A stretch of DNA of 64,000 nucleotides from Azospirillum fermentarium (GTDB taxonomy: Bacteria; Pseudomonadota; Alphaproteobacteria; Azospirillales; Azospirillaceae), in contig NZ_JAOQNH010000004.1 of NCBI RefSeq assembly GCF_025961205.1, positions 62,001 through 126,000 of the forward strand. Direction: 5' to 3'. Positions 33,165 to 41,477 of the stretch are shown here, piece by piece. The notes under the pieces were generated by a model. It had not been told where the DNA came from. It saw only the letters and a program-made list of their open reading frames with translations, and ran no database searches. The translations under genes and the position numbers were made by a program. Within the stretch, counting starts at the first letter, position 1; each line of letters starts with the position of its first letter.

Positions 33165-33818
33165 ATGAATAAGAATAGCAAAGAAATCGATCAATCAATT
33201 AATGAAATATACAATAATGCTATCGATCAAGGCAAGTCACCTTTTGAGAGAATATTGTGTGGTGAGCCAGCGCGACAGTATCATCGCTTCAATGAGATCG
33301 TCGCTCTTATCGGTGATCTGCAGAGATCGGACGTATCCGTGCTTGATTTCGGGTGTGGCAACGGTGAATTCTATAAATTTTTGAATTTCATGGGTTTTCG
33401 TGGAGCTTATCAGGGAGTGGATATCAATGCCCGCCTGATCGAGGAAGCAAAGAAGCGTTTCCCTCAAGGAAATTTTTCCAACACCAATATCGATGATCTC
33501 GATTGCGTGGCGGATATTACCGTCATGTCTGGCATCTTCAATGTCAATGTTGGGCAAAATATTGACTATGTAAGAAATATCATTGAAAAAATTTCTAAGA
33601 GCAATACAAGTAAAATTGTCATATTCAACGCGATAAGCTCTTATGTGAATTTCAAAGAAGAAAAAATGTTCTATATATCGCCTGAAGATGCCATTGGAAT
33701 TGCGGCTTCAATCAGCCCCAAGTTCGAAATCAGGCATGGCTTCGTGCCGTTCAATTACACGGTCGCCATTCACCTCGATGGTAAGCCCTGGGCGGGGATC
33801 GAAGAGCATCCGGTGTGA
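33165..33818 (+). CDS. class I SAM-dependent methyltransferase
   Basis: 217 residues. Motif I is Val-Leu-Asp-Phe-Gly-Cys-Gly-Asn-Gly-Glu-Phe at 59-69, followed by a Gly-Val-Asp-Ile acidic end of strand 2 near 86-89. The rest has the class I methyltransferase alternation of strands and helices, with a Met-Ser-Gly-Ile-Phe-Asn motif IV near 125-130. The substrate is unknown. The gene is strongly AT-rich (many AAT, ATA and AAA codons) compared with its neighbours, so it was probably imported. ATG 33165 has GCGGAG about 10 bases upstream. It converges on the leftward gene at 33883. Confidence 0.85.
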   Translation: MNKNSKEIDQSINEIYNNAIDQGKSPFERILCGEPARQYHRFNEIVALIGDLQRSDVSVLDFGCGNGEFYKFLNFMGFRGAYQGVDINARLIEEAKKRFPQGNFSNTNIDDLDCVADITVMSGIFNVNVGQNIDYVRNIIEKISKSNTSKIVIFNAISSYVNFKEEKMFYISPEDAIGIAASISPKFEIRHGFVPFNYTVAIHLDGKPWAGIEEHPV

Positions 33819-33823
33819 CACCT

Positions 33824-33854
33824 GGTGCCGCCCCCTCGCGTTCCGGGCGGCGCC
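33824..33854. terminator. GC hairpin between convergent genes
   Basis: A 10-bp stem (33824-33833 with 33845-33854, one G-T pair) with an 11-base loop and then CTTTG. It starts just after the methyltransferase stop (33818) and precedes the converging gene end at 33883. The T run is short, so termination strength is uncertain. Confidence 0.4.
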
Positions 33855-33882
33855 CTTTGACCGGGAGCCGCCCTCGTCCTTA

Positions 33883-34869
33883 TCAAGCAGGTGTGAGCGC
33901 TGCCGGGAACGGCTGCTCTTCCCCTCTCCGCGGCAGGTTCAGCGGCCCGTGCAGAGGATGGCGCGGCCAGAGGGAGACCGCTGGCCGGCCAAGCGCGCCG
34001 GCCTCTACGAACAGGGTGCTGTCCATGCCGGCCACAACATCGGCTGCCAACACGGCGTGCAGGCTGTCGCCGTCGGTGCTGACCACCACCGTGGGTGGGG
34101 CGGCGTAGCGGTCGTATTTGCCGGGCGTGTCCTTGGGGTGGGGGCGGATCACCACACAGGCTCCGGCCTCCGCCGCCTGGGCGAGGACGTGTTCCAGGCA
34201 GGCGAATTCGTCATAGCGGGCTATGCGGCCCGTGGCGCACATCTCGGCCTGGGCCTCACCGGGAAACAGAACCACCACGGCACCGGGGGAAACCCCCCAC
34301 GTCAGGCGCAGCGCCGCGGCCGCTTCCGCTGATACCCGGCTGCCGCACCGGTGCAGCCGTGCTTTGTGCAGGTCGCCGCCCAGCCGCAGCCGTCCGCGTG
34401 GAACGCCCTGCGCTTCCAGCCCGGCGGCCATGGCAGCATCGATGGCGAAAACATGATCGGGATAGGTGACGCCGCCGTCCCGGCTACGGAACCGTTCGCC
34501 GAGGTTGGCGGAGTGATCGATGAAGGCGGCACAGGGCAAACCGGCAGCCCGTGCCGCCTGCCACAACCTTTGCGGGCTGTCGTCGTCCACGTCGCTGGTG
34601 GCGGTCAGCACTGTGTCTACGCCAAGCTCTGCCAGCCAAGCGGCTCCATCCCGGCCATCCGGCCAGACGGCCGGCTCGATCCCGGCCCGCCGCCAGACGG
34701 CCACGGCATGGTCCCGACCGCCCGCCACCACCTTCACGGGGCCGAGCGATGCCGCGAAGCCGGCAAGGTCCGGGGTAGGCGCCGGCATGACCCCGGTCAG
34801 CACGTCGTGCAGCCCGGCCATCTGGTTTGCCCCGCCGGCATCCCGGCTGAACAGCAGAACCCGCTTCAT
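33883..34869 (-). CDS. GT-B-like sugar protein, possible glycosyltransferase or epimerase-like
   Basis: 328 residues. The start is Leu-Leu-Phe-Ser-Arg-Asp-Ala-Gly-Gly-Ala-Asn, a glycine-rich loop. The second half has Val-Leu-Phe-Pro-Gly-Glu, Val-Val-Ile-Arg-Pro-His-Pro-Lys-Asp and Gly-Met-Asp-Ser-Thr-Leu-Phe-Val-Glu-Ala, a pattern of GT-B proteins related to CDP-glycerol/UDP-GlcNAc-2-epimerase-like folds. No membrane segment is seen. The ATG at 34869 overlaps the stop of the aminotransferase gene (ATGA). It is the last gene of a four-gene overlapping unit (37943 to 33883), so it is likely to use or transfer the sugar made by the other three. The specific reaction is not known. Confidence 0.72.
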   Translation of the reverse strand: MKRVLLFSRDAGGANQMAGLHDVLTGVMPAPTPDLAGFAASLGPVKVVAGGRDHAVAVWRRAGIEPAVWPDGRDGAAWLAELGVDTVLTATSDVDDDSPQRLWQAARAAGLPCAAFIDHSANLGERFRSRDGGVTYPDHVFAIDAAMAAGLEAQGVPRGRLRLGGDLHKARLHRCGSRVSAEAAAALRLTWGVSPGAVVVLFPGEAQAEMCATGRIARYDEFACLEHVLAQAAEAGACVVIRPHPKDTPGKYDRYAAPPTVVVSTDGDSLHAVLAADVVAGMDSTLFVEAGALGRPAVSLWPRHPLHGPLNLPRRGEEQPFPAALTPA

Positions 34870-36158
34870 GCCGCCTGGCTGCCCTTGGCCAGCGCAGCCA
34901 GGCGGTGGCGGGCCGCGTGGACCTTGTGGAAGGCGTCCGCGATCCGGTCGATCGCGTCCTGCTCCAACTGATGGGAGCAGATGGCGAAGCTGAGAAGCTC
35001 GGTCTCGTGCATCCGCTCGCACACCGGGGCGAGCCCGTCGGGATAGCGCCGTTCGCTCAGGCTGAAGGGCCAGCCGCCTCCGAACGCCTGGCGCCGCTGG
35101 AACGGCGGCAGGCGGTACAGGGGCCGTACGTACCCCTGACCCAGGGGGACGCCTTCAGCGGCCATGGCCTGGGCAAACAGGGCGCGTGGCACACCCACGG
35201 CGCCGGCATCGTAGCGCGCCGCCCACACATAGTAGACGTGCCGGCACCCCGCACGCACGGCCGGCGGCGTCAGCCCCTCCAGCCCGGACACCGCCGCGGT
35301 CAGGCGGGCGGCCAGTTCCTCGCGCCGGCTGACGATGACGCCGGCGCGTTCGAGCTGGGCCAGCCCCACCGCTGCCGACAGTTCCGACAGACGGTAGTTG
35401 AAACCGACCAGACCGGATGCGTCCTCGACGCCGAAGGCCTCGATCAGGTTTTCTCCGTGGTTGCGGATCAGGCGCAGACGCAGGGCCAGCCGCTCGTCGT
35501 CGGTGACGCAGACCCCGCCCTCGCCGGTCTGGACGTGTTTGTGGCGGTTGAGGCTGAACACCCCGATGTGGCCGACGGTACCGGCCTGCCGGCCGTGCTC
35601 GGCGGCCAGCGGTCCCTGGGCGTTGTCTTCTACCAGATACAGCCCGCGTGCATCGGCCAAGGCCCGCAGCTCGGCCAGGCGGGCGGGATGGCCGAAGAGG
35701 TTGACGGCCAGGATCGCGCGGGTCCGGGGGGTGATGGCCGCTGCCACCTGCGCCGGGTCGAGGCAGAAGGTCTCCGGCTCGATGTCGACGAATACCGGGA
35801 TGCCGCCGTAGATCAGGGGGGCCATCGCCGTCGCCGACATGGTGTAGGGCGGTACGATGACCTCGTCCCCCGGCTCCAGGCCGATGGCGCCCATGGCCGC
35901 GTACAAGCCGGAGGTGGCGGAATTGACGGTGACCGCGTAGCGGCAGCCGAAATGCCCGCACCACTGGCGTTCCAGTTCGCGGACCATGGGGCCTCCGTCA
36001 AACTCGGGGCCATCGACGGCGATGAAGCCGGACAGGACGCCGCTGTCCATCACCTCCAGGACACGGGCACGTTCCAGCGGGCCGATCTGGTTGTAGGGGG
36101 CCAGCGGCGCGCCGATCACCGGCGTTCCGCCCAGCAGGGCCAAGTCGTTGCTCGTCAT
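34866..36158 (-). CDS. DegT/DnrJ/EryC1 sugar aminotransferase
   Basis: 430 residues. PLP-dependent fold type I transaminase acting on keto sugars. Seen are Asn-Ser-Ala-Thr-Ser-Gly-Leu (PLP phosphate), Val-Glu-Asp-Asn-Ala-Gln-Gly (pyridine Asp) and Asn-Arg-His-Lys-His-Val-Gln-Thr-Gly-Glu-Gly-Gly with the Schiff-base Lys. It is less like PseC than the gene at 20341 and slightly longer. Its partner oxidoreductase upstream would supply the keto sugar, as in 3-amino or 4-amino sugar routes (Wlb-like); this is inference. ATG 36158 has GGAGAG about 9 bases upstream and overlaps the upstream stop as ATGA. Confidence 0.88.
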   Translation of the reverse strand: MTSNDLALLGGTPVIGAPLAPYNQIGPLERARVLEVMDSGVLSGFIAVDGPEFDGGPMVRELERQWCGHFGCRYAVTVNSATSGLYAAMGAIGLEPGDEVIVPPYTMSATAMAPLIYGGIPVFVDIEPETFCLDPAQVAAAITPRTRAILAVNLFGHPARLAELRALADARGLYLVEDNAQGPLAAEHGRQAGTVGHIGVFSLNRHKHVQTGEGGVCVTDDERLALRLRLIRNHGENLIEAFGVEDASGLVGFNYRLSELSAAVGLAQLERAGVIVSRREELAARLTAAVSGLEGLTPPAVRAGCRHVYYVWAARYDAGAVGVPRALFAQAMAAEGVPLGQGYVRPLYRLPPFQRRQAFGGGWPFSLSERRYPDGLAPVCERMHETELLSFAICSHQLEQDAIDRIADAFHKVHAARHRLAALAKGSQAA

Positions 36159-37201
36159 GCTATGGTTCTCTCCGGGGGCAGAGACAGGGCCTTGCGTCGC
36201 AGGCTGTCGCACAAATGTTCCGCGGCCACCGCTTCGACGCCGCCGCAAGGGGGGACCGTGCCGTATGCCACTGCCTGGTACAGGGCATCGACGGCCGCCG
36301 GCAACGCCTGGTCCAGTCCGGTGTCCGTCACCGTCCCGGCGGCGTCGATCTGGCGAAATCCGGGGAAGCGGCGGCTGTCCTCAACCGGCTGGCGCCGCAG
36401 GCGGAAACCGAAATCTTCCATGTCGATCCGGCCGCATGGGGTGACGATCTGCGCTTCGAACAGGGCATAGTGTTCGTGGCCCGCGCCCACCAGATAGACC
36501 GGCGCGCCGGCGGCGGTGTACAGCACGGCGTCTACCGTGGGATCGTCGGGCCGGTAATCCGGCCGGGACCGCAGCACCGGGCCGTCGGTCAGCGGTCCGA
36601 GCAGGAAGCGGAGCAGATCGACCATGTGCGCGCCGTTGTGGCGGATGCCTTTGGTATAGGTGGCGGTGACGTGCTGGACCGGTCCCCAGACGCCAGACTC
36701 CAGCTCTGCCGCAAGCGCACGGATCCCTGGCGCGAAACGGCGGCTGTAGTTGACCAGCAACGTCTTGCCCGCCTGCGTCCAGGCGGCGGCCACCGCCGCG
36801 CCACGGACCGGATCGGTGGTCATGGGCTTTTCGCACAGCGCGCCGCGCACCGGGGCATGCAGAAGGCGCTCCAACTGGGGCGTGTGGGCGTGGTCGGGAG
36901 AGCACACGCTGACCACGTCGAAGACAGTGCCGCTGGCGAGCGCGGCTTCCAAGTCGGCGAAACCCTGCGGAATGCCCCAATGCTCCATGAAGGCGGTGCG
37001 CCGCGCCGTGTCCGGTTCGACGCAGCCCAGCAGCCGGAAGCCGGGATGCGCGCGGTAGGCGCCGGCATGGCTGAACACACCGGCGCTCCGCCGTTGCGGC
37101 ATGGCGCTGTCGTAGCCGCCGGCGATCTGGCCGCAGCCGACGACCAGCGCGTTCAGCACCGGCAGCGGCCTGGCGGTGCCCGCTGTCGGGCGGTCAGACA
37201 T
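36155..37201 (-). CDS. Gfo/Idh/MocA-family sugar oxidoreductase
   Basis: 348 residues. N-terminal Rossmann fold with Val-Val-Gly-Cys-Gly-Gln-Ile-Ala-Gly, then Cys-Glu-Lys-Pro-Met near 132-136, the hallmark Lys of the family, and Gly-Ile-Arg-His-Asn-Gly-Ala-His-Met-Val-Asp near 183-193 with the catalytic Asp/His group. These enzymes oxidise or epimerise sugars with NAD(P). In this coupled unit it probably oxidises a hydroxyl to the keto group used by the aminotransferase gene that follows. It overlaps the upstream cytidylyltransferase gene by 8 bases and the downstream gene by 4. Confidence 0.87.
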   Translation of the reverse strand: MSDRPTAGTARPLPVLNALVVGCGQIAGGYDSAMPQRRSAGVFSHAGAYRAHPGFRLLGCVEPDTARRTAFMEHWGIPQGFADLEAALASGTVFDVVSVCSPDHAHTPQLERLLHAPVRGALCEKPMTTDPVRGAAVAAAWTQAGKTLLVNYSRRFAPGIRALAAELESGVWGPVQHVTATYTKGIRHNGAHMVDLLRFLLGPLTDGPVLRSRPDYRPDDPTVDAVLYTAAGAPVYLVGAGHEHYALFEAQIVTPCGRIDMEDFGFRLRRQPVEDSRRFPGFRQIDAAGTVTDTGLDQALPAAVDALYQAVAYGTVPPCGGVEAVAAEHLCDSLRRKALSLPPERTIA

Positions 37202-37943
37202 AGCGTTGGCGTACCATGCTGTTGACGGCGCGAAGGTCCGGCCGGCCGTCCAGGAAGCGTAGGATGTCGGCCAGGGTGAAGGCAGGGCCGGCGGCGGGAT
37301 AGAGTGCCTCGAACACCGCGGAGATCAGGGTGTAGTCCTCTACGGTGTCCAAGGTCAGCCGCAGGCCAGGGTCGGCGAGGGCGGGCCGGGGCGGGCAGTC
37401 GGCCAAGCTGTAGAGCTGGGGATTGCGGTAGATGAACAGGCTGACGTGTTCATGATCCACCGGGTCGTCAGAGCGCCGTGCCACGTCCTCCAGAATGGTG
37501 GTGGCGAAGGCCTGGGTCTCCATCCCCAGAGGATAGCGCCGTCCTTCCAGGAAGTTGGACACGTAATCCACGCCGCTTTCGCGGTAGCGGGCAATCACAT
37601 CCTCCACCACGCCGGGGTCGATCAGCGGGCAGTCGCCGGTGATTTCGACGATGACGTCCACCTCATGGGCGCGGGACGCTTCCAGGACACGGGTCAGCAC
37701 GTCCTCCTCGCTGCCACGGTAGCAATCAACCCCGAGCCGCCGGGCCAGCGCCTCCACCGGGTCGTCGGTGGCGTTGACGGTGGTGGCGATGACGATGCCC
37801 GCTAGCGACGGCACACGGCGCAGCCGCTCCACCATCAGCTCCAGCATGGGTTTGCCGACGGCCGGCAGCAGCACCTTTCCGGGAAGACGGGTCGAGGTCA
37901 TACGCGCTTCGATGATGGCGCAGAAACGCAACGGCGGGGCCAT
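37194..37943 (-). CDS. SpsF-type cytidylyl/nucleotidyltransferase
   Basis: 249 residues, same family as the product at 26449 but clearly different in sequence. Glu-Ala-Arg-Met-Thr-Ser-Thr-Arg-Leu-Pro-Gly-Lys-Val at 12-24 is the nucleotide-binding loop. Thr-Gly-Asp-Cys-Pro-Leu-Ile-Asp-Pro near 101-109 gives metal ligands, and Thr-Leu-Asp-Thr-Val-Glu-Asp-Tyr lies near 196-203. It heads a tightly overlapping unit with an oxidoreductase, an aminotransferase and a GT-B-like protein, which implies a second activated amino-sugar or sugar acid besides the pseudaminate-like one. It may instead, or also, act in the nonulosonate route; sequence alone does not decide. Confidence 0.85.
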   Translation of the reverse strand: MAPPLRFCAIIEARMTSTRLPGKVLLPAVGKPMLELMVERLRRVPSLAGIVIATTVNATDDPVEALARRLGVDCYRGSEEDVLTRVLEASRAHEVDVIVEITGDCPLIDPGVVEDVIARYRESGVDYVSNFLEGRRYPLGMETQAFATTILEDVARRSDDPVDHEHVSLFIYRNPQLYSLADCPPRPALADPGLRLTLDTVEDYTLISAVFEALYPAAGPAFTLADILRFLDGRPDLRAVNSMVRQRYV

Positions 37944-38263
37944 GGCTCTTCCAGACAGCTACCGGGACAGCCCACGATAGAGCCGTGCCTGCACACGCCG
38001 CAAGGGGGCAGGATGCGTTTTCCCCGAGTGGACGGGCAACTTCCATGTTCTGCACCGGGGGGCTGAACGGGATCGGACGCGTGCCGCATGTCCACGGAAC
38101 CCTGGCTGTTCAGGCCCACTCCACCCACCACATCACCGCCGCATTCGATGCCCAGTGCTACGCGGCAGTCATAACGAGTTTGACGTGCCGTACCCTTACG
38201 AAGATCCGGTTGCACGCGAGGGCTGCCGTCGCTGCACGTCACGGGTCTTTCGCCGGGGGCAGC
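37944..38263. other. intergenic 320 bp, nothing assigned
   Basis: This lies between the start of the cytidylyltransferase gene (minus strand) and the end of the Nudix-like gene (minus strand). It must hold the promoter of the four-gene unit, but I see no clear promoter motif, RNA gene or terminator. A short open frame crossing it on the plus strand has no ribosome site and runs antisense into the next gene. Confidence 0.5.
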
Positions 38264-39256
38264 TCATGGCGTCCGGGGCGGCGGAACGGCAGCCGGGAGT
38301 GTTCCCCGTGCGGACCGGCGGTGTTCCAGCATCCGCATGTCCGCGTCACAGGCGTTCAGGAAACGGAGGCTGGCGTGAAACTCGCCCCACAGATCCTCCA
38401 GCAGATCGTCGGGCGTTGAGGCCGCCGTGGGACCGTTCCAGTCCGCCGGGCTGTCAACGTAGCGCAAAGCGTCGTGGACGTTTCCTGCCGGCGCGGACCC
38501 TCCGGCGGCGATCAGGCCGCAGACCGTCAGGGCGTAACGGCTTGACGGCACCAGAATCCGTCCCGGTTCGTCGAGGAAGGCTTCGAGTCTGGCCAGGGGC
38601 ACCACGGCCAGGTTGGCGTACTCGTCGTGCGACCGGCGTGCAAAGGCCGCTTCAACGTCCTCCACCGAAAGATCAAGGGCCAGTTCGATGAAGATATCGT
38701 GCACATGGCTTTCGTCGTCAGCCAGCACCAGCAGCGGGGTTTCTGAAGCCACGGTTTCCGGGCCGAGGTTCACCTCTTCCGAGAGCTCCTCCAAGACTTG
38801 GCGGCGCAGGCTGAGTCCATCGCCCGACGGTTCGCGGGCATGCGGAGAAAAGCCGCCGGCGGGCACCAATTCCCATTGATCGGCACCTTGCGATACCGAC
38901 TTGGTGCGTTGGCCGAACAGAAGCCCTTCCGGTGTGTGGGTAATGCCGGTGACGGCCAGAGGTCGTATGGACAGCCAGGGAAAAAGGGATGGATCGCGGA
39001 GCTGGGCCAGAAAATCACGGTACTCGACAAAGCGTCCGGTCAGCCGTCCTTCGGCAACCTGCGCCTCCACATCCGGGCCCGTGATGCTGAACAATTGTCC
39101 GTTGAACAGCTTTCCATGCCGCCGTTCCATTTCCTGCTGCCAGATGGCCTCGATACGGGCTTCGATTTCCGGCTGCCGCGGGGTGGCCGCGGCACCGGCA
39201 TCCTGAACGGCAAAGTCTGCTGGAAGCTGGAACGCACGGAAGGTCGGATAGGCCAT
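38264..39256 (-). CDS. Nudix-like hydrolase
   Basis: 330 residues from the ATG at 39256. Near residues 150-178 it has Gly-Gly-Phe-Ser-Pro-His and then Arg-Arg-Gln-Val-Leu-Glu-Glu-Leu-Ser-Glu-Glu-Val. This resembles the Nudix box (G-x5-E-x7-REUxEExGU), with the Glu-Glu metal ligands kept but the Arg-Glu and final Gly changed. A Gln-Trp-Glu-Leu-Val-Pro-Ala strand before it also fits Nudix. The N-terminal 110 residues are extra and of unknown kind. Nudix proteins split nucleoside diphosphates linked to a second group, so a nucleotide-sugar substrate is plausible here. It is separated by 185 bases from the GT4 gene upstream. Confidence 0.65.
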   Translation of the reverse strand: MAYPTFRAFQLPADFAVQDAGAAATPRQPEIEARIEAIWQQEMERRHGKLFNGQLFSITGPDVEAQVAEGRLTGRFVEYRDFLAQLRDPSLFPWLSIRPLAVTGITHTPEGLLFGQRTKSVSQGADQWELVPAGGFSPHAREPSGDGLSLRRQVLEELSEEVNLGPETVASETPLLVLADDESHVHDIFIELALDLSVEDVEAAFARRSHDEYANLAVVPLARLEAFLDEPGRILVPSSRYALTVCGLIAAGGSAPAGNVHDALRYVDSPADWNGPTAASTPDDLLEDLWGEFHASLRFLNACDADMRMLEHRRSARGTLPAAVPPPRTP

Positions 39257-39441
39257 GATGGTGCCGTTTCCCAAATGGACGCAGAAGGCCGGCCTGACCA
39301 TACTCCCGGCGCCCGCCGCGGAGCCACCGGACTCTCGCGCGGCCTCAGGGGCTGCACCCCGGTCTCGAGAGCGGATCGGAGCCGACGGCGTTGGAATAGG
39401 CAGGATCACCGCGTCCAGCCCATGACCCGCGCCATGGCCGG

Positions 39442-40695
39442 TCAGGACAGCAGCGACCGGTAGAGATCGCGATAACGCGATGCCATAACCTCCAGCGTGT
39501 GCTCCCGTTCGATACGGGCGCGGGCCATGCGGCCCATGGCCGCCAGATGGGCCGGATCGGCGAGGGCGGTGGCCAGGGCGGCGGACAGCGCCTCGGTATC
39601 GGCAGGCGGGGCGAGATAGCCGGTTTCACCGGGGATCACGAGATCGGGGACGCCACCGATGTCGAAGCCGATCACCGGGGTGCCGGCGGCCATGGCTTCC
39701 AGCATGGTGTTGGGCAGATTGTCCTCCAGGCTGGGCATGGCCACGATGTCGGCGGCGCTGTAGAGCCGCCCGACCATGGCATCGTCCGCCACCAACCCGG
39801 TGCGCAGGTGATGAACCTGGGATTTCAGCGCCATGGTTCCGCCGCCCACCAGCAGCAGCGCCACGTCGGGCCGCGGCCCCAGCCGGCAGAGTGCCTCGTC
39901 CAGATAGGACAACCCCTTGCGCGGATCGTCCACCATATGGGCGATGAACAGAATGACCTTCAGGCCGGGCGGCAGCTTGAACGCCTGCCGCATGGCCTGC
40001 CGGTCGTGGGCAACGAAGGTATCGGTTTCCAGGCCCGGCGGAATGACACTGACCGGGATATCGCGGAACAGGCTGCTGCGCGCCGCCTCCCGCCCGAGCC
40101 AATGGCTGGGGGTGACAATGTGCAGGCGGTTGTTTCGCCGGGCCAGAGCGGTGGTTTTGCGTTCCAGGATGCGGGCCGACAGGTCCGCTGGATCATCGGA
40201 TTTCAGGAAGGGGCACGCACCGCAGCCCTGGGTGAACCGCTCGCATTCCCCGGCATAGTGGCAGCCGCCGCTGAAGGGGTGCATGTCGTGCAGCGTCCAC
40301 ACCACCGGCTGATCCGGGCGGCGGTTGGCGAAGAACGACGGGTAATCGACCAGACCGCGCACCCAGTGAAGATGGATGATATCGGCGGGGGGAAGCTGGC
40401 TGACCATGATTTCCCCCGGCGCCGCGCGTTCGCTGTGAAAGCTGACGAACCCCGGTGCGGACAGCATGGGATAGGGGGCGGCTTCGGCCTGGATTTCCGC
40501 CTGGATGGCGTGGGCACGGGCCAGTTGGTCGGGGGTGACCGATCCCAGGGTGGCGACGTCGGGATCATTGCCGGTCTTGTGCAGGACCAGCATCCGGCTT
40601 TCTTCCCCGATGGCGCGCAATCCCTTGAACAGCCGGAAAGCAGCGCGGGCGGCGCCGCCGTGGATGTCGAAGGTGTTGATGTGCAGGATCTTCAT
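39442..40695 (-). CDS. family 4 (GT-B) glycosyltransferase
   Basis: 417 residues. The start Met-Lys-Ile-Leu-His-Ile-Asn-Thr-Phe-Asp-Ile-His-Gly-Gly-Ala-Ala-Arg-Ala-Ala contains the glycine loop of GT4. The C-terminal half has Met-Pro-Ser-Leu-Glu-Asp-Asn-Leu-Pro-Asn-Thr-Met-Leu-Glu-Ala-Met-Ala, the E-x7-E-type donor site, with Gly-Thr-Pro-Val-Ile-Gly-Phe-Asp following. A Cys-Glu-Arg-Phe-Thr-Gln-Gly-Cys-Gly-Ala-Cys group near 130-140 is seen in a GT4 subgroup of polysaccharide loci. Retaining transferase, cytoplasmic or membrane-peripheral. The frame is open upstream, but the ATG at 40695 begins the conserved fold. Confidence 0.9.
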   Translation of the reverse strand: MKILHINTFDIHGGAARAAFRLFKGLRAIGEESRMLVLHKTGNDPDVATLGSVTPDQLARAHAIQAEIQAEAAPYPMLSAPGFVSFHSERAAPGEIMVSQLPPADIIHLHWVRGLVDYPSFFANRRPDQPVVWTLHDMHPFSGGCHYAGECERFTQGCGACPFLKSDDPADLSARILERKTTALARRNNRLHIVTPSHWLGREAARSSLFRDIPVSVIPPGLETDTFVAHDRQAMRQAFKLPPGLKVILFIAHMVDDPRKGLSYLDEALCRLGPRPDVALLLVGGGTMALKSQVHHLRTGLVADDAMVGRLYSAADIVAMPSLEDNLPNTMLEAMAAGTPVIGFDIGGVPDLVIPGETGYLAPPADTEALSAALATALADPAHLAAMGRMARARIEREHTLEVMASRYRDLYRSLLS

Positions 40696-40759
40696 CGGAG
40701 AAGCACCGGTTGGCGGATGTGGGTGCGAAAATACCCATCCCCCTGTTCCGGCGATAGAG

Positions 40760-41464
40760 CTATTTGTCCGTTGCCTCCGCCGCTCGGCGCCGGGGAGCGG
40801 CGCACACGGTGAACAGATAATGGGCCATGGGAGCATAGCCGGTGTGGACCACCTCGTCGTTCATGGAGAACAGGAAGACGGTGTGGAAGTGCCGCTCCAT
40901 CAGCGCCTTGAAGTCCCGGCCCGTCTTGCAGTTCACATGTCCCTCCCGGCTGGGGGGGGAGGCATGGGCCTGGGATTCCAGCGACGGGATGCCGATGATC
41001 AGCACCCCGTGATCGGTCAGTGAGGCGGCGGTGTTGGATAGGAACGGCCCCTCCCGCTCCGCCGGGATGTGTTCGAGCACGTCGAGGGAATAGGCGGCGT
41101 CGAACGGCGGCCCGTCCAGCGGACCATCCAGGATGTCGTGGACGCGGGCATCCATGGGCCAGCGGTCCACGGCGCGGTCCTGGATGTCGCGGATGAACAG
41201 CGGGTCGAAATCGGTGACGGTGAGGGCGCCCACCTCCTGCGCCACGATGCGGGCGCCGAAGCCGTCGCCACACCCCACCTCCAGCACCCGCGCCCGCCCG
41301 CTCAGCATCTTGGCGACGAACTTGTAGCGGGACAGGGTGAACACCAGCCGCTTGGGGTCGTCGTACCAGACCTGATTGTTCATCAGCCCCAGCCGCTGAA
41401 AGCCGATGCGGTCCCGCACCTCCAGCAGGTTCCTGTTCACCGGGTCGCGGGTGGTGTCGGTCAC
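40760..41464 (-). CDS. class I SAM-dependent methyltransferase
   Basis: 234 residues. Motif I is Val-Leu-Glu-Val-Gly-Cys-Gly-Asp-Gly-Phe-Gly near 60-70. A Tyr-Ser-Leu-Asp-Val-Leu-Glu-His-Ile motif near 125-133 is the usual motif IV of small-molecule methyltransferases. Substrate unknown, probably a sugar or glycan in this leftward operon (44769 to about 39442). It lies 13 bases after the previous methyltransferase gene. Confidence 0.87.
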   Translation of the reverse strand: MTDTTRDPVNRNLLEVRDRIGFQRLGLMNNQVWYDDPKRLVFTLSRYKFVAKMLSGRARVLEVGCGDGFGARIVAQEVGALTVTDFDPLFIRDIQDRAVDRWPMDARVHDILDGPLDGPPFDAAYSLDVLEHIPAEREGPFLSNTAASLTDHGVLIIGIPSLESQAHASPPSREGHVNCKTGRDFKALMERHFHTVFLFSMNDEVVHTGYAPMAHYLFTVCAAPRRRAAEATDK

Positions 41465-41477
41465 GGGGGCCGCCTCG

